From Agrypnia vestita (lineage: Eukaryota > Arthropoda > Insecta > Trichoptera > Phryganeidae), in the NCBI GenBank assembly GCA_016648135.1, contig JADDOH010003980.1, forward strand, positions 1 through 64,000: a stretch of 64,000 nucleotides of DNA, in the 5' to 3' direction. This document shows positions 23,690-35,450 of the stretch, in pieces. How positions within the stretch are numbered: position 1 is the first letter of the stretch; the number at the start of each line of letters is the position of its first letter. A program made the translations under genes and the position numbers. Under the pieces are notes generated by a model. It was not told the origin of the DNA, did no database searches, and worked only from the letters and a program-made list of their open reading frames with translations.

Positions 23690-23783
23690 CTGTTTTGGCA
23701 ATTTTCTCGTCCTTAATTCTCGGGTCTAACTTGGACAAGGAGCCGCTTCGCACCCGGCCCCTCACTCTGGTAATCATTCCCAT
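23690..23783 (-). CDS. First coding exon of the minus-strand membrane protein gene
   Basis: On the minus strand an ATG in good context (GAAACATGG) opens 31 codons, M-G-M-I-T-R-V-R-G-R-V-R-S-G-S-L-S-K-L-D, then P-R-I-K-D-E-K-I-A-K-T. They end at ACAG followed by donor GTGAACC. One base is left over (phase 1), fitting the exon at 11963-12133, which begins with two bases of a codon. The short basic leader would lie before the first membrane segment, on the cytoplasmic side. GC content is well above the flanks. The second in-frame Met (residue 3) could also start. No family recognised; intermediate exons may exist. Confidence 0.6.
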
Positions 23784-23879
23784 GTTTCAATATATTTGTA
23801 AACACTTACAGTCCAAAAAAAATCACAGAGCTTTTGTTAATACTTTTACAAATTTTCAGAGCACAAATCTGGTTCGGTA

Positions 23880-24360
23880 AAACAAAGATTCCCGCTCACA
23901 AATACGTCTGTTCTTTGAAATGTTCGAATATGTCACACTGAAAATGCGATCGATCAAACAGGCCAGCGTTCGAAAATGCAACGACAGTGGAAAAACAGCG
24001 AAGCTCGTTTGACGTTTATTTGAAAGTTCTCTTCTCGAATGAAAATGGCGAAAATTTTTCACAGCGCGCGCGAACTCAACACGAACGCGTCTTGCGAGGC
24101 GTGCGTCCAGTTTGTTATTGAAAGCTTCCGAATGTTTGGGATCTTGACTTCCTATTTTCGTCGTATGCTGTCTGCGTTTATTGCGCGTGTTATATTCCGA
24201 AGAGCGGCGGTCGAGGAGGATGTTTACTCAGACTTCTGACGTGGGTACATTCAGCTTTCGCGAGCGCAGCCAAAAAGGCCGGTACAGCACGAACGACGTG
24301 TTTATGTGCGACACGTACATATGTCTATACTATGCACTAGAACAGAGTGCAGACTGACTA
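23880..24360. promoter_or_regulatory. CpG-rich probable promoter region
   Basis: CpG dinucleotides are frequent here (GCGCGCGCGAAC near 24064, GCGCGTG near 24182, TCGCGAGCGCAGC near 24258) compared with the AT-rich surroundings. It lies just upstream of the minus-strand start exon and just before a plus-strand candidate start at 24361, so it may be bidirectional. No TATA box is obvious. Confidence 0.4.
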
Positions 24361-24486
24361 ATGACGTCAAGTAGTGACAATGTAAAAAGCAGACTCGAGA
24401 TTCATAGAAGGTGTTTACATGGAATCAGGGCCGTCCTTGAACGATTGTTAGCTGAGGCGAAACTTTCCAAAATCGGCAAACTTAAG
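24361..24486 (+). CDS. Candidate first exon of a plus-strand gene
   Basis: The ATG at 24361 opens 42 codons ending CTTAAG before GTAAAAG, a possible phase-0 donor. The peptide has a helical, charged character (I-R-A-V-L-E-R-L-L-A-E-A-K-L). The ATG overlaps a perfect TGACGTCA. I recognise no family and no downstream exon, so this could be a chance frame in the CpG-rich region. Confidence 0.25.
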
Positions 24487-24580
24487 GTAAAAGTAAACAA
24501 ACAAAAAAGAACGCGTCACATATCTCAGTTAAACGTTTCATATCACCGTTCGATACATTTTTTCGTTCGCTTAGTCGGAA

Positions 24581-25088
24581 TTAGTGGGAAAAATCAACCG
24601 CCGGTTGATTTATAAGCATGCTAACGTCATTCACCATGAGAATGGGTATCTTTTGAGCATGTGTGAATAGGCTTGCTTATTATGAGCATGCTTATGCCAT
24701 TCGCGGCTAGTATCGATTACCAATGCGATCCTCTCAGTCCGCGACAGATGAAACAAACATGGCGCGTTGTGGAGATGATAAAACATTACTTTTCGTGACT
24801 TATTATAAGTAGGAATCACGAATGTCTGTGGAATACTCGGTCACCGCTATGTAAAAATAATATAGCAAGAAATAATGTTTATGAAACTTTATTAAAAGAC
24901 GTGAATGATTCAAATCTTACAATAAAAATTATAAAAACTAAATTCAAAAATATTTTGATTTATTGATTCACTTGAATTTTCTATTTCAGTTTGCAGTTTC
25001 CATTTTGAACAAGAGCGTCTCTATTCTATGACAAGAGCATGCCAGTAATAAGCATGTGTGTTTGATTAAACCCAGGAACTGTTTTGAT
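24581..25088 (+). mobile_element. PIF/Harbinger-type element, truncated second copy
   Basis: It matches the middle of 18671-19511 from ATCAACCGCCGGTTGATTTA to GTGTGTTTGATTAAACCC and lacks both terminal repeats. Its MADF-like frame begins ATGGCGCGTTGTGGAGATGA (24760) and soon meets a stop, so this copy keeps the start lost in copy 1 but is also dead. Confidence 0.8.
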
Positions 25089-26284
25089 TTAGGGGAGAAC
25101 AGGGTAATGGGAGCCTACTATGGGAAATTTGTGATAAAAACCACATTTGTTAAATTTCCTGTAATTTTTAATTAAGAACTACATTGATTATCCAACTTAA
25201 TTTTAATCAGATTTATAATCAATCACAGCCATGTATGAAGGGACAATAACGATTTTACCAAAAAAGTCAGTCGCTCCCATTACCCGACACATGCGGGTAA
25301 TGAGAGCCCATTTAATGCTTATATGGGAAATTGGAGCCATAATATTTACACTTTCCCGAAAATTTATTTTCACTGTCAATGTTGGCTTTCTTCCAGGGCC
25401 CACAATTTCCAACAATATTCCACTGCATTTTGAAATGCAATATCAGAAAATTCTCTAGATTACTCATTACATATCCGAAATTTTAAATTTTTCCGAATTT
25501 CATACTTATTTTAAAACAAAATTCTCAAATCAATTATGGATTGAGATGATAATATATGTCATAATCCTATATTGCTAATGCCCATAAGTGGAGCTAATGC
25601 TACATTCATCTCATTGCTGTCACTTGACCTGTTGTGCGCAAGCGTTGTAACTCTCGTTTATCCCATGTGGCGGCGCTGATTGGATAAAAATTGGCGCTAA
25701 TTCTCGGACTTGCGCACAAGACTCGAAGTAACACCGGTATGGGTGAGACAAACATATATTTCTGGACTGAGTGATTTCGCCTATTTCCAGACCCTGCTAG
25801 CAATATAGGAGTATTACATATATGGATATGATAATGCTACCTATATTTTATTTATTTAACATAACGTTACATTAAATTACATTACAAATATAATTATACA
25901 ATAATTATTTATCATACAATCATATAATAAAATATGTAACTACCTAACTAGGCTGGCCTGTTTTAGGGCAAGTTATATATTTCATTTTAAAACATAATAT
26001 TCGACTATAGGTACTCATTAGTATATATAATTAATTAATAATTTAGAGTTCAAGTAAATTAGTACATTATAAAAATTTAAATTAGATTAATACAATACAA
26101 ATATTTTATTTAATTTAATACAACAAAAAGTTAAATTAGAAAAATACATTATATATATAATGCATTAGTCTAACAGTAGTTTTCCAAATAAGATAAAAAA
26201 TTATAAATATTTAAAACGAAGAAGAGAAAAAAAATATATAATGAAAATACTCATTTTACTAAAGAGTTTTATTTTATAATTTCT
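25089..26284. other. Non-coding; AT-rich, likely non-LTR 3' region at right
   Basis: Near 25090-25330 the string GGTAATG(A/G)GAGCC recurs with its inverse, including a small hairpin around 25272-25309. A GC-richer patch lies at 25610-25740. From 25850 the sequence is AT-rich and probably the 3' untranslated end of the CR1 fragment to the right. Confidence 0.35.
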
Positions 26285-26850
26285 ATTAATTTCTTTTCAA
26301 ATTGAAAAGAATATTAAATAGGTTTACTCTGAATTCTTTGGTATTACTGCTGGTTTGAATATTTTTACTAATTAGATTATACCTATATTCTAGGAGCTTG
26401 GAAACTGAATAGTCTTTGGCCAAAAGTTGTTTTCATTTTAGAGACCATTTTATTATATTTTGCTCTAGTTAGATGCGGTCATTCAGGCATAATTTGCAGA
26501 TTGTTTATATTTTTATGGAATGTTGTTAGAATTTTCTGTATGTATAATTGTCTAACATCCAGAACCTTAAATTGTCTAAATAGATGTTCAGAAGGATACA
26601 TAAAGTCACGATGGTGAATTACTCTAAGTATGGCCTTCTGAGCTATATTTACCTGATGCAAGTGTATAATCGATGCACTCCCCCAACTTTCAATACCATA
26701 ACTTATGATGGATTGACACAAGGCATAGTAAACAGATTTCAGCTTTTCTATATTTAAAATATTTCTAAGTACTTTAAAGATAAAGATCTGCTTTCTTAGT
26801 CTTTTTGCCAATCCATCTATATATATATATATATAAAATAATGTTGTCAA
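26285..26850 (-). pseudogene. CR1/Jockey-type reverse transcriptase C-terminal fragment
   Basis: An open minus-strand frame (26850-26479) reads S-V-Y-Y-A-L-C-Q-S-I-I-S-Y-G-I-E-S-W-G, then Q-V-N-I-A-Q-K-A-I-L-R-V-I, the conserved region after the RT palm. Beyond a stop, T-F-G-Q-R and further C-terminal pieces continue to about 26300. The 5' side ends at a short TA run. Confidence 0.8.
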
Positions 26851-27919
26851 TATCAGACTTCCGTGCTAACTCCTAGATGAAAAAATGTCAAAATGTCGAT
26901 CCTGTATAGACCGTTACCTGCTCGCAGCACTTTAGCGAGAATTGAGATTTAAAAAAAACAATACACATGGCTTAACCTAAATGTATTTGGGTCAAAAATT
27001 CCTATAAGTCACTTTCAAAATATTATCTCTCAAAATTTTCGTAAGTGAAGACACTCACCATAACCGTTAATATCGTAAAATCGAGTAAAATGTTAAATCG
27101 AAATACACTATATGACGAAGACATCAGAATAGTCACGACTATAAGAATAGTCTCTTTAGTAAGCTCTGGATTCAAACTCCTGATTAAATATTTCGATGGC
27201 TTTTGCTTTCTCGAGCTGAATGAAATGACCTCAGCTGCGTGACTTCACGGGGAGGTGGGTGACTTCAATAACAGAAGCAGGGAAATAGATAAGTAAATAA
27301 GTATACATTTGGCACGAGATGTGTTTCTTCGGAAATAGAATACAACGCCTACAAATCGATTTCAGAATTTGACTAAAAATAATCCATGTATACATTTCTA
27401 ACAAACGAGTACGCTACACGGAGTGTATCATAAACAATACTCCCCAAACTCCCATATTTCATTCCCTTTGAAGGGATGCATACAATACAGTAATACAGGA
27501 ATAGACTTAGGTCGCTTATAGGCAACAAGCAGAAAACAATTGGCTTTCGCCGATTGCTGTTGCTGGCCTTGCAGGCGGATGTTGTGGCCGCTGGGTGGCG
27601 CTGACAATTTTGCTATACTCTCGTGGGAGTTAAAGTAGACAGTGTTTAACGATTATATCATGTGTAAGAATAAAGATTATTTGATTGTGAGTAAGGAATC
27701 GAATACCGAGTCAATTTGTACTGCTCATGAATAGTTCGGAACCTTTTTTATGAATCCCGGGATTAGTACATAGTACATAGGTACGAGTATATGTACCGAC
27801 CCACAATAAAAACTAAATTTTCAGGAATAGTTTCGAGGTAACAAAATAAGATGAACTAAAAGATGAAACGCACTACGCTTTTGTTTCGGGCATTTAATTT
27901 GTTATAATGAATTCGTTTC
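26851..27919. other. Non-coding; possible solo LTR piece at 27480-27720
   Basis: A GC-richer segment (27550-27620) followed by GAATAAAGATTATTT looks like an LTR with polyadenylation signal, but no partner LTR, primer site or target duplication was found. Confidence 0.3.
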
Positions 27920-29195
27920 ACAAGTTTGTGTTTACTGGGGTATTATGCCGTGTTGTTACGACCTTTCGGGCCGACGTTTCGGATCCCATTGCAGGGTCCA
28001 TCATCAGGGCTGATGTGTTGTCTTGAATGTTGGTGTTGTGGTTAAGTATCGGCTTGCAATACCGTGCCGAAGTCATGATGTGTTGTATTGTGTTGTATGT
28101 ATGATTTATCTGTTGTCTGATCACTATCTCTGCGGAGTCTGCGACGAGAATGACTTTGAAGCGCCGGATACCAAGATGTTTTTAATTTGAGACCATCATC
28201 TCTATTAATGTTTATCGGATGCTTGTAGATTTCTAGTGCTTCCTTGATAAGACGCGCATGGTGACTCTTAGGCTTTCCAAGGATTTTCGGTTCGAATGCA
28301 AAATGATGGCCGGTATCCAGAAAATGCTCAGCCAGTGCTGATTTTTCTGGATGACCGAGTTTGCATGCCCGTTTGTGCTCGTTGACCCTTTTGGAAATGG
28401 TACGCGCCGTTTGCCCCACGTATACTTTATCGCAGTCTTGACAATCGAGTCTGTTTCTAAGCGATCTCGATCCTTTGCTGATCTCAACATATCCTTAATT
28501 TTGATGTTGGTACCAAAAACTGTCTTAATGTCTCTTTTCTTGAGGGCTCTGGCAATTCTGTCTGTAACGCTTTGGACAAAAGGCAGAAAGGCGATGCCTT
28601 TGCACTCAGGTTCTGTATGTTTTTCAGGGCGAACAGACCTCGTACTTATGACGCGTTGCATCTGTCGCTTCTGGTAACCATTGCCTTCCAGTGCGTCGCT
28701 GAGTGTTATCATTTCCTCCTGTAGATATTCATCTTGGCATATCATTTTGGCCCTCGTGGCCAAAGTGTTGATGAGACCACTTTTTGAGCAGGATGATGGT
28801 GGGAGTTCGCATGTAGATAACGGTTCGTGTGTGTAAGCTTCCTATAAACTCTGTGTCCGAAACTCCCATCGGCTTTCTTTTTTATTTCAACATCAAGAAA
28901 AGGCAGCACGTTTTCTTTCTCTATCTCCATGGTGAACTTCAGGTTCTTATGTAGTGAATTAAGGTGTTCCAAAAAATCACCTAGTTTGTCTTCACCATGC
29001 GGCCAGATTGCAAACACGTCATCGACGTATCTCCACCAGACCTTCGGAGTAAAGGATGCTGTGTCCAGTGCTGTTTCTTCGAATTTCTCCATAAAAAAGT
29101 TAGCAATCACCGGAGAGTGTGGATTACCCATCGCTACGCCTTCCACTTGTTGGAAGAGCTCACCTTGGAAAGAAAAGTATACACTCGTCAGGCAG
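27920..29195 (-). pseudogene. Penelope-like element (RT plus GIY-YIG endonuclease), 5'-truncated
   Basis: The minus strand starts inside the reverse transcriptase: G-V-A-M-G-N-P-H-S-P-V-I-A-N-F then W-W-R-Y-V-D-D-V-F-A-I, with the catalytic D-D. A frameshift near 28755 leads to the linker, and another near 28455 leads to the endonuclease with D-C-Q-D-C-D, K-V-Y-V-G-Q-T and R-V-N-E-H-K-R-A-C, the GIY-YIG signature. The 3' end (27925-28025) contains a hammerhead-like motif and recurs at 62050-62150. Two frameshifts and the missing 5' end make it dead. Confidence 0.88.
27961..28012 (-). ncRNA. Hammerhead-ribozyme-like motif of the Penelope-like element
   Basis: The minus strand reads CTGATGA, a hairpin (GGACCC, loop, GGGATCC, one mismatch), then GAAAC, and a further self-complementary GTCGGCC/GGTCGT stretch: the core order of a hammerhead. 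Penelope-like elements are known to carry such ribozymes. One extra base follows CTGATGA and stem I is not convincing, so activity is doubtful. Confidence 0.4.
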
Positions 29196-29275
29196 TATAA
29201 ACACCAACACAACGAAACAATGTGCGTCGTACACACATACTAATTCGATTGTCTTTCTTAAATGGAAAAATGACT
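29195..29275 (-). repeat. Repeat shared with the foldback at 42080
   Basis: The reverse complement carries CCATTTAAGAAA, ACGACGCACATTGTTTCGTT and GTTGGTGTTTATACT, as at 42083-42180. The Penelope-like frame begins right beside it, so the junction may mark a nested insertion. Confidence 0.65.
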
Positions 29276-30374
29276 ACGTATTGTCTTAGGATATTATTAG
29301 GTGTTGTTCTTTTAAGAATAGCGGGAATATTTAAACAATCTTACATTTTCTTTGAGAATGTATAAATTAAAGGTAAAATGGAAATTAATTGAGGACGTGG
29401 AAGGCCTAACTTGTTTTCACCAATAATAGGTAGATACATGCCTATGTTTTTAATAATTTCCATTTGATTAATGTTACATGATTGTAGAATTATACAGCTG
29501 GACAGAGAACGTCCGTTGAAAGGACACGGTAAAATATCAAGTATATTGCAAATGTATAGAAAATAATGTAACTGTGTAGGATTATACGAAACAAAAATCA
29601 TATCATCGCTGCGTCAAGTAGTAAAAAATGTATTTTATACCCCAGCATTATCACAAAAGAGACATGAAAGGCTTGGCCATCTTCCAGTAGGTTGTCATAT
29701 TTTACACTTATTCCGCGCTCTGTGCTCATGTTTGGGGCTCAAAACTTGCGATAATATTTTTCACGTCGGATGATTTTAGCGAAATTCTCGCGATTTGCCA
29801 AGATGACTTTACGTGACTTCCAACATGTGACCTGACCGCTATCCTTTCTGTATTTCGGAAAGGAAAACAGAGCCACTTGGCAAAGAAAGGACGAAAATTT
29901 CACTGCCAAATTGCTCAAGCCGCACCGTGCCCGCCATCTTTTTACGCGACGCGCTGTTACTTTGGCGGTTCGTGAGATTTGAGGGAACGGGGCTTGACGT
30001 CAATCGGGGTCCATCATCGTCATTTTTTTAGACCGAGGCGGTAGGTAGGTACTATTAAATGTTTAGTGTCGCATTTAGAACATCAAGTGTTTACTGTTTA
30101 CGTTTAATATCTTTCTAAAAGTCAACGTAAACACCACGTATAATGTATTTCCATTCCTAGAACGTATTTGTCCGGTGTTCTCTGGTCACAAATTGAAAAT
30201 CGCTGAACAAATAGTCGCCCACATCTCTTACGTTCGCATCTATTCATACCTCATTAAACATTATCAATATTGATGTTAAAAACTAATAAGTTTATATATT
30301 ATATTACTTTGATTCTAGGATACCTACCTATGTATTAATTTCTTATGTTTTACAGAAAGAACGCTAAAATGTTA
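29276..30374. other. Non-coding; one unassigned minus-strand frame
   Basis: A minus-strand frame at 29341-29601 has no recognised domain. A CpG-richer patch at 29820-30000 contains TTGACGTCAA. No supported exon. Confidence 0.3.
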
Positions 30375-30382
30375 TGCTTGCA

Positions 30383-32986
30383 TAGGGTTGCCAACTTTTT
30401 TTACAAGAAATAAAGTATATTTAGGTCTGAGAAGAATATTAAACAGTATTAGTAAAACGAACAGTATTTTATTTATTTAATGTTTTAAATACATATTTTT
30501 TAGAGCTTCTCCCACAACTTCTTAATTTACACTCTTTTTTAAAAGCTTCATACGCCTCATCACAATTATAACTAAAATTAAAATTAATGAGGAGCTCATT
30601 TTTTATTAAATGAATAGTCGTTATATTTTTATCCTCCCGCCACTTTGCATTCATTGCTGAAAAAATTCTTCCAGTAAATGCTGAGGTGGCGGGAACAGAA
30701 TGTAGATATAAGACAATTTTAGTAATATTTTTAAATTTTTCTGAGGTGTTTACTAATAAATGGCTTCTCTTTTGGCCAGTACTCATTTCAAGAAAATCTG
30801 TATCTTCTGATACTTTTTCATAAATTAATTTGAAATTTGTTAATTCTGAATATAAATCATCCATACCAATATTGAGTCTATACAAATTAAGATTATCTAT
30901 AATTTTCTCAAAATGTACAAATGTGTCCAAAGGCTTTAATGACAAACAGCTAATTAAAGAAAGCCAGTTAGTCTGATTGAAATCGAACCATTTCTCTAAA
31001 TACAAATAATAAAAAATAAATCAATAAAAAGTATAAAGTTATTAATAGTTCTATTAAAAACTTCTTGGGAAGACTCTATAATAGTTTTTAATACTTTTTT
31101 GTTTCATGGCCAAAATACTTTAAAATATTTTTTTCTTTGAATTAGCTCAGTCTTTAAACCAGTCATAATGTTAAAAACATCTAAAATAGTTACATTATTT
31201 CCTTCTAATTTTTTGATTGTTTTATTGAAAACGTTTAATATATGACTAGCATAAGGTAACAACGAACTACATTATTTTCCATTTCTCTATCCAATATTAA
31301 TAAATTTTGTGTAACCATTGGATAGTCAACATCCAAACTAACAAAGTAGCTACAAATTGGTGTCCAATTAAGTAAAATTGTATCTATTGCTGGTAGAAGA
31401 GATAGCCAACGAATTCCTATGTGTCGTTTTATTTCATGAAACTCTCCTTCAGCAAGCGCTACAAATCTTTTTAATTCTTCTCTTCTGCATGCAGAAACAG
31501 AAAAATGGCTATAGATTTTTAATATAATGTTCTCAATGTCATAATTCAATCAATTCATATCATGTTTTACTGAATTGTGCACAATATGGGCATGAAAATT
31601 TCATTTTATTAAGTCTGGCACAACCTCTAATATGTTTGTGTATAATGAATGATTATGTCCAAAATTTGCATTTGTATTTTCAGCGCTAAGACCACATAAT
31701 TGGTTGAAAGAAAGTTGATAAGACTCTAAGGAGTTTTTGACGGCTAAAAACATCCCATTGGCTGATTCATTTGCATTTTCATAAAAATCAAGTAACTTTT
31801 GTTGAATTCAATTCTCAGGGGTAAATATTGAACTACCAACTAATATTTTTTTATTGAAGGCATCAGTTTGTAGACGATAAAATACATTGTCTTTATTTAA
31901 CTGGTCAATAACAGACTGCAAGGAGTATGGGCCAAGAACTTCGCTCACTAATGCCTCCATTTTTGTCCTAACCAATCGTATGTTAGTGGCTGTTTTGGAA
32001 TCAACATAGATAATCTTATTTAATTTGATATTACAATCCTGGCTATTGTACGATAAATTACGCTTAAATTACGTATGGTATATCGTCGCTAATTCGGCCG
32101 CTGTTAACTTGGTGTCTTCATTAGAAGGGGAAGACAAGCCTGATGTAGAAGCAGAAGTTTTAGGAAAAAACTTTTGTAACAATCCACTAGATTTTCTCAT
32201 TTCCGTTTTTGCTTTGTGTTTTTTGCCGGCCATGTGCTGTTTAACCTAAAACATGGGGAAAAAAATATGCAAAATAGTTACCTAATTATCTAATAATTTA
32301 TGCATATCAGAAAAGAGGAGACATGAGGAGACCAAAAGTAACAAACCTGCCCAACACCTGCGTGAGAAATAGTAAATGTTAAAGCACATATTTTACATTT
32401 AGCATTACATTCGCATAAAGGATCACTCATTAACCAATCATATTGGCGTAGTAGGAGAAGGTGATTCGTTTTCACTTTCCATCTTTTGTGCACTAAAAAC
32501 ACTACACAACACGCAACAACATTATCTAATTAATTAAAGTTGACTTAAACCTTCAAAATTAAAACAAGGTCCACACGAAAAAAAGGTTATGTTCTTAGAA
32601 CGCACACACTCGCATGCTGTGTCAGTGAGTGTCAGCTTGGTGCTTGAGTATTTGAGATTGACAGGTAGAGTTACCATCTATTGATGAATATTGTAAATGA
32701 TTGGTATCTAATGTATTATTGCTTTTTCTGGGCACAGCTATTAATAATTACTGCCCTCTATTGGCATACCGTGACGTTTGTTTTTCATTTGACATTGATT
32801 ATTGCACTGAACGCCCTCTGAATAAATAAAAAAAATTGTGTGACGTCTGAGTCTGAAATTTATAGTGTTGCGCATTTTGATGCTGAAAACAGTATTTTGT
32901 ATACTTTATTTTTGTTCAACAGTAAAAAGTATAATGTAGTGAAAAACAGTATAATACTGTTAAAAACAGTATAGTTGGCAACCCTG
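30383..32986 (-). mobile_element. hAT transposon, full length (2.6 kb), perfect 8-bp TSD
   Basis: The ends are TAGGGTTGCCAACT and, inverted, CAGGGTTGCCAACT. The octamer TGCTTGCA lies directly outside both ends (30375-30382 and 32987-32994). The interior encodes a BED-finger hAT transposase on the minus strand, now broken. Confidence 0.93.
30484..32502 (-). pseudogene. hAT transposase with BED zinc finger, degraded
   Basis: Order on the minus strand: a BED-type finger begins C-K-I-C-A-L-T-F-T-I-S-H-A-G-V-G-Q, interrupted by a 101-bp intron (32246-32346, GT-AG) and completed by V-K-Q-H-M-A-G-K-K-H. Then come the catalytic-core stretches (M-E-A-L-V-S-E-V-L-G-P-Y-S-L near 31960, F-N-Q-L-C-G-L-S-A-E-N-T-N near 31700, R-H-I-G-I-R-W-L-S-L-L near 31400). 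The dimerisation domain ends it: P-A-T-S-A-F-T-G-R-I-F-S-A-M-N-A-K-W near 30670. At least two in-frame stops and frameshifts kill it. The C-terminal 178 codons remain open. Confidence 0.85.
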
Positions 32987-32994
32987 TGCTTGCA

Positions 32995-34217
32995 AGAAAG
33001 ACAAATGCCGAAATAAATCTAATTGTCGCAAATTATTTATTCAAAACGAGTTTTAATCATTCACATACATTTTCTAAATGTGATCTTTTAAAACACTTTT
33101 TTATAAAATATTTTTCTCATTGAAAAATCTAAAATATGGAACAAACAATATGGCGTCTTGTCTTATTTTTGACAGTTAAATGGACATTTCAAAGCTTTAT
33201 CTCATGGTGGAAATTGCATTGTGAGCTGAAAATAGTCACTTTTAGCTTTCAGTTTTACATATGCTTATGATCCTATTGTATTATTGACGAAACTCTTTAA
33301 GTCTAATTTTTAAATTTCTAGAAGTTTGGCCGATGTATTTACTATTACAATCGATTAACGGAAAATTTTTCGCCAACAATTGCTCGCCACCAGATAACCT
33401 AACCTAACCTTTAGGTATAAATATTTTTAGTTGACGACAATCGTTTGAAAATATATGTATATGTTTTTCAATAAACGTGTTTCTTAATCTATATTATCTG
33501 TATTAATGTAAAAAGACAAACATCCTGTGACGCAAGAAATTTTGTGGCGAGCATTTGTTGGCGAGCAATTGTGTGGCGAGCAATTGATGGCGAGCAATTT
33601 CCTGCACTCCATTACAATCTCCACTTGAAATTTCGTAAACTCTGTTTTTTTTCAAATTATCTATTTTTGTCTTTGAATTGAATTGAATTCTACGTTTTTC
33701 ACCCAATGTAACGATCATTATGAATAATATTTGCAATATTAACGCCAAATCCATCAATAATATTATTATACTTATGCATCTTGAGAACTTAAAGCGAGTA
33801 GGTATTAAACTTTGGCCAGATAACTGACTTGACCGAATACAGAAGTAGGTAGGTACATAGGTACGTTATTACCGCGGTTTGTCTTATGACAGAATTGAAA
33901 AGACTTTCTAGTAGTGTCTCGAATGCCCGAAGCACATGCGCCCTAGAGCTTATTTTAAAACGGCAATATCTCGTTATACCGCCGTACCCGCGTACCTAGC
34001 TGTGCAGCGCTGGTGGTCTCAGGTGATAGTTTTGGCTCGGGGACAATTCAACATTGACAACTCACCGCCACGTGGATTGTTTACTCCTTCTAAATATGCC
34101 AAGCATGCACGTGAGTGCAATACGTCGAATGCTTTGTACGTACGTAATATGTATAATACAGCATCTTATAGTAGGTACCTACTCTTAAGGTAATAAGCTT
34201 TTTTCCATAAACGTAGG
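32995..34217. other. Intergenic with a minisatellite
   Basis: AT-rich. Holds the TGGCGAGCAATT minisatellite and a 2.5-unit CCTAA string (33399). A frame at 33936-34193 has no domain support. Confidence 0.4.
33543..33600 (+). repeat. 13-15 bp minisatellite TGGCGAGCAATTG
   Basis: Four consecutive copies of TGGCGAGCA(A/T)TTG. A reversed pair (CGCCAACAATTGCTCGCCA) lies 160 bp to the left at 33371-33390, so the two blocks could fold together. Confidence 0.85.
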
Positions 34218-34629
34218 TACTATAAATATAGACTAGTCACAAAGAAAACAAATCTGAGACATTTAATTTCTGGTGTCTTCTATTACGTATTAAATATATA
34301 AGTCAGAAAGAGGTAGAAATTATTTTCATAACCACGTATAAGAAAGGTCAATAAAACATAATTTTTAACAACGAATGCATATGAAATTGTAGCGGATTGC
34401 GGTATTTATTCTATGGTATTTTCTCTTTCTGTCTTGTAGCGCAGCATACGTGTAAAAGAGATACAAATATAAACAGGGTTGTATATTGTATTAATATTTT
34501 ATATATATCGCGCGGACATTTATAGATTTTGGACACCCCTAGACCAACTCCCACAATGTTCAGAGTAATTCGTGTTGTCATTCTGTATAGCAGATATTTT
34601 GGTTTGTAACTAGTCTATATTTATAGTAC
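34218..34629. mobile_element. MITE with TACTATAAATATAGACTAGT ends
   Basis: Inverted ends (TACTATAAATATAGACTAG at 34218 and its reverse complement ending 34629). The same terminus occurs again at 36453, so this short element may be a deletion product sharing one end with the longer THAP element, or nested in it. Confidence 0.65.
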
Positions 34630-35175
34630 GTCTATGCTTTTTTCTATTAGTGCTTGTCTGGTTGACTGACGTTATTGATCTTCCTTTTGTTTGCTGGAGA
34701 GTAAATGATTAATCAACAGTAGAATCCCATCTTTATTTTATACCTTCTCTAATTTCTTTCAATCAATATATTATCTTTGTTTGCTTAATGAGCATGTATT
34801 TTGTTTTCGTTGTATTAAGTTCTAAGCCATAATTCTCACTTATATACCCTACCTCATTTCACGCAGTTTCATAGAAACCTTGCGGGCATATTTCCGCGTA
34901 TTTCCATACACATTAGATCACACCTATAATAATGGTATTTTTAGAATAGACTCTTTTAGAATAATAGGCAGGTAGAAAACGACCTTGCCGTTCGCAAGGG
35001 CTATTTTATATTATTATTATAGCATTATTGTAGTAAGGAAGGCATTGAGGACATAATATAAATCGTTCCGAGTTTCACAAGCCACGATGACTTATATAAC
35101 AATGGGTATGTGAGGGGAAATGAAGACATAAAAGTCAACGTAAAATTTTATTTTTATTTAACAGAACATTAAAAA

Positions 35176-35222
35176 CACTTTCCCTTCAAACATCCATTAC
35201 GTCGATGTTTGAAGGGAAAGTG
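35176..35222. repeat. Perfect 19-bp hairpin inside the THAP element
   Basis: CACTTTCCCTTCAAACATC, a 9-base loop, then GATGTTTGAAGGGAAAGTG. The stem is perfect. It is too short for a classical animal pre-miRNA. Confidence 0.9.
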
Positions 35223-35423
35223 ACCTTATTATTAATGTTAACAAGTCAAAGTGATAATTCGAGGAGGAAAGTCATAAAACTTGTATAATACTAGTAACAA
35301 ATTAATGTTTGGAATGATGATGGTATTTTGACCGGTGACACACTAAACGTTATATGAGATTTGTATCCTATTGTTTCGATGATTGGTAGAGTATATTTCT
35401 AGGCGTATCGACGTCTGGTGCTG

Positions 35424-35450
35424 TTACACTGTTTTTGTATTGAAGATTAC
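35424..35450 (-). CDS. Possible terminal exon of the THAP gene
   Basis: After acceptor TTTCAG, nine codons including a stop in the frame delivered by the exon at 35578-35649. It is very short and only weakly supported. Confidence 0.25.
   Translation of the reverse strand, partial: VIFNTKTV

Noticed and set aside
24039..24239. 66-codon plus-strand frame in the CpG-rich region
   Set aside because: No family resemblance or donor site; CpG-rich DNA has few chance stops.
28351..29243. Plus-strand frames over the Penelope-like element
   Set aside because: Antisense to recognisable RT and GIY-YIG motifs.
33399..33412. CCTAA repeats resembling the insect telomere unit
   Set aside because: Only about 2.5 units; too short to be an interstitial telomere array.
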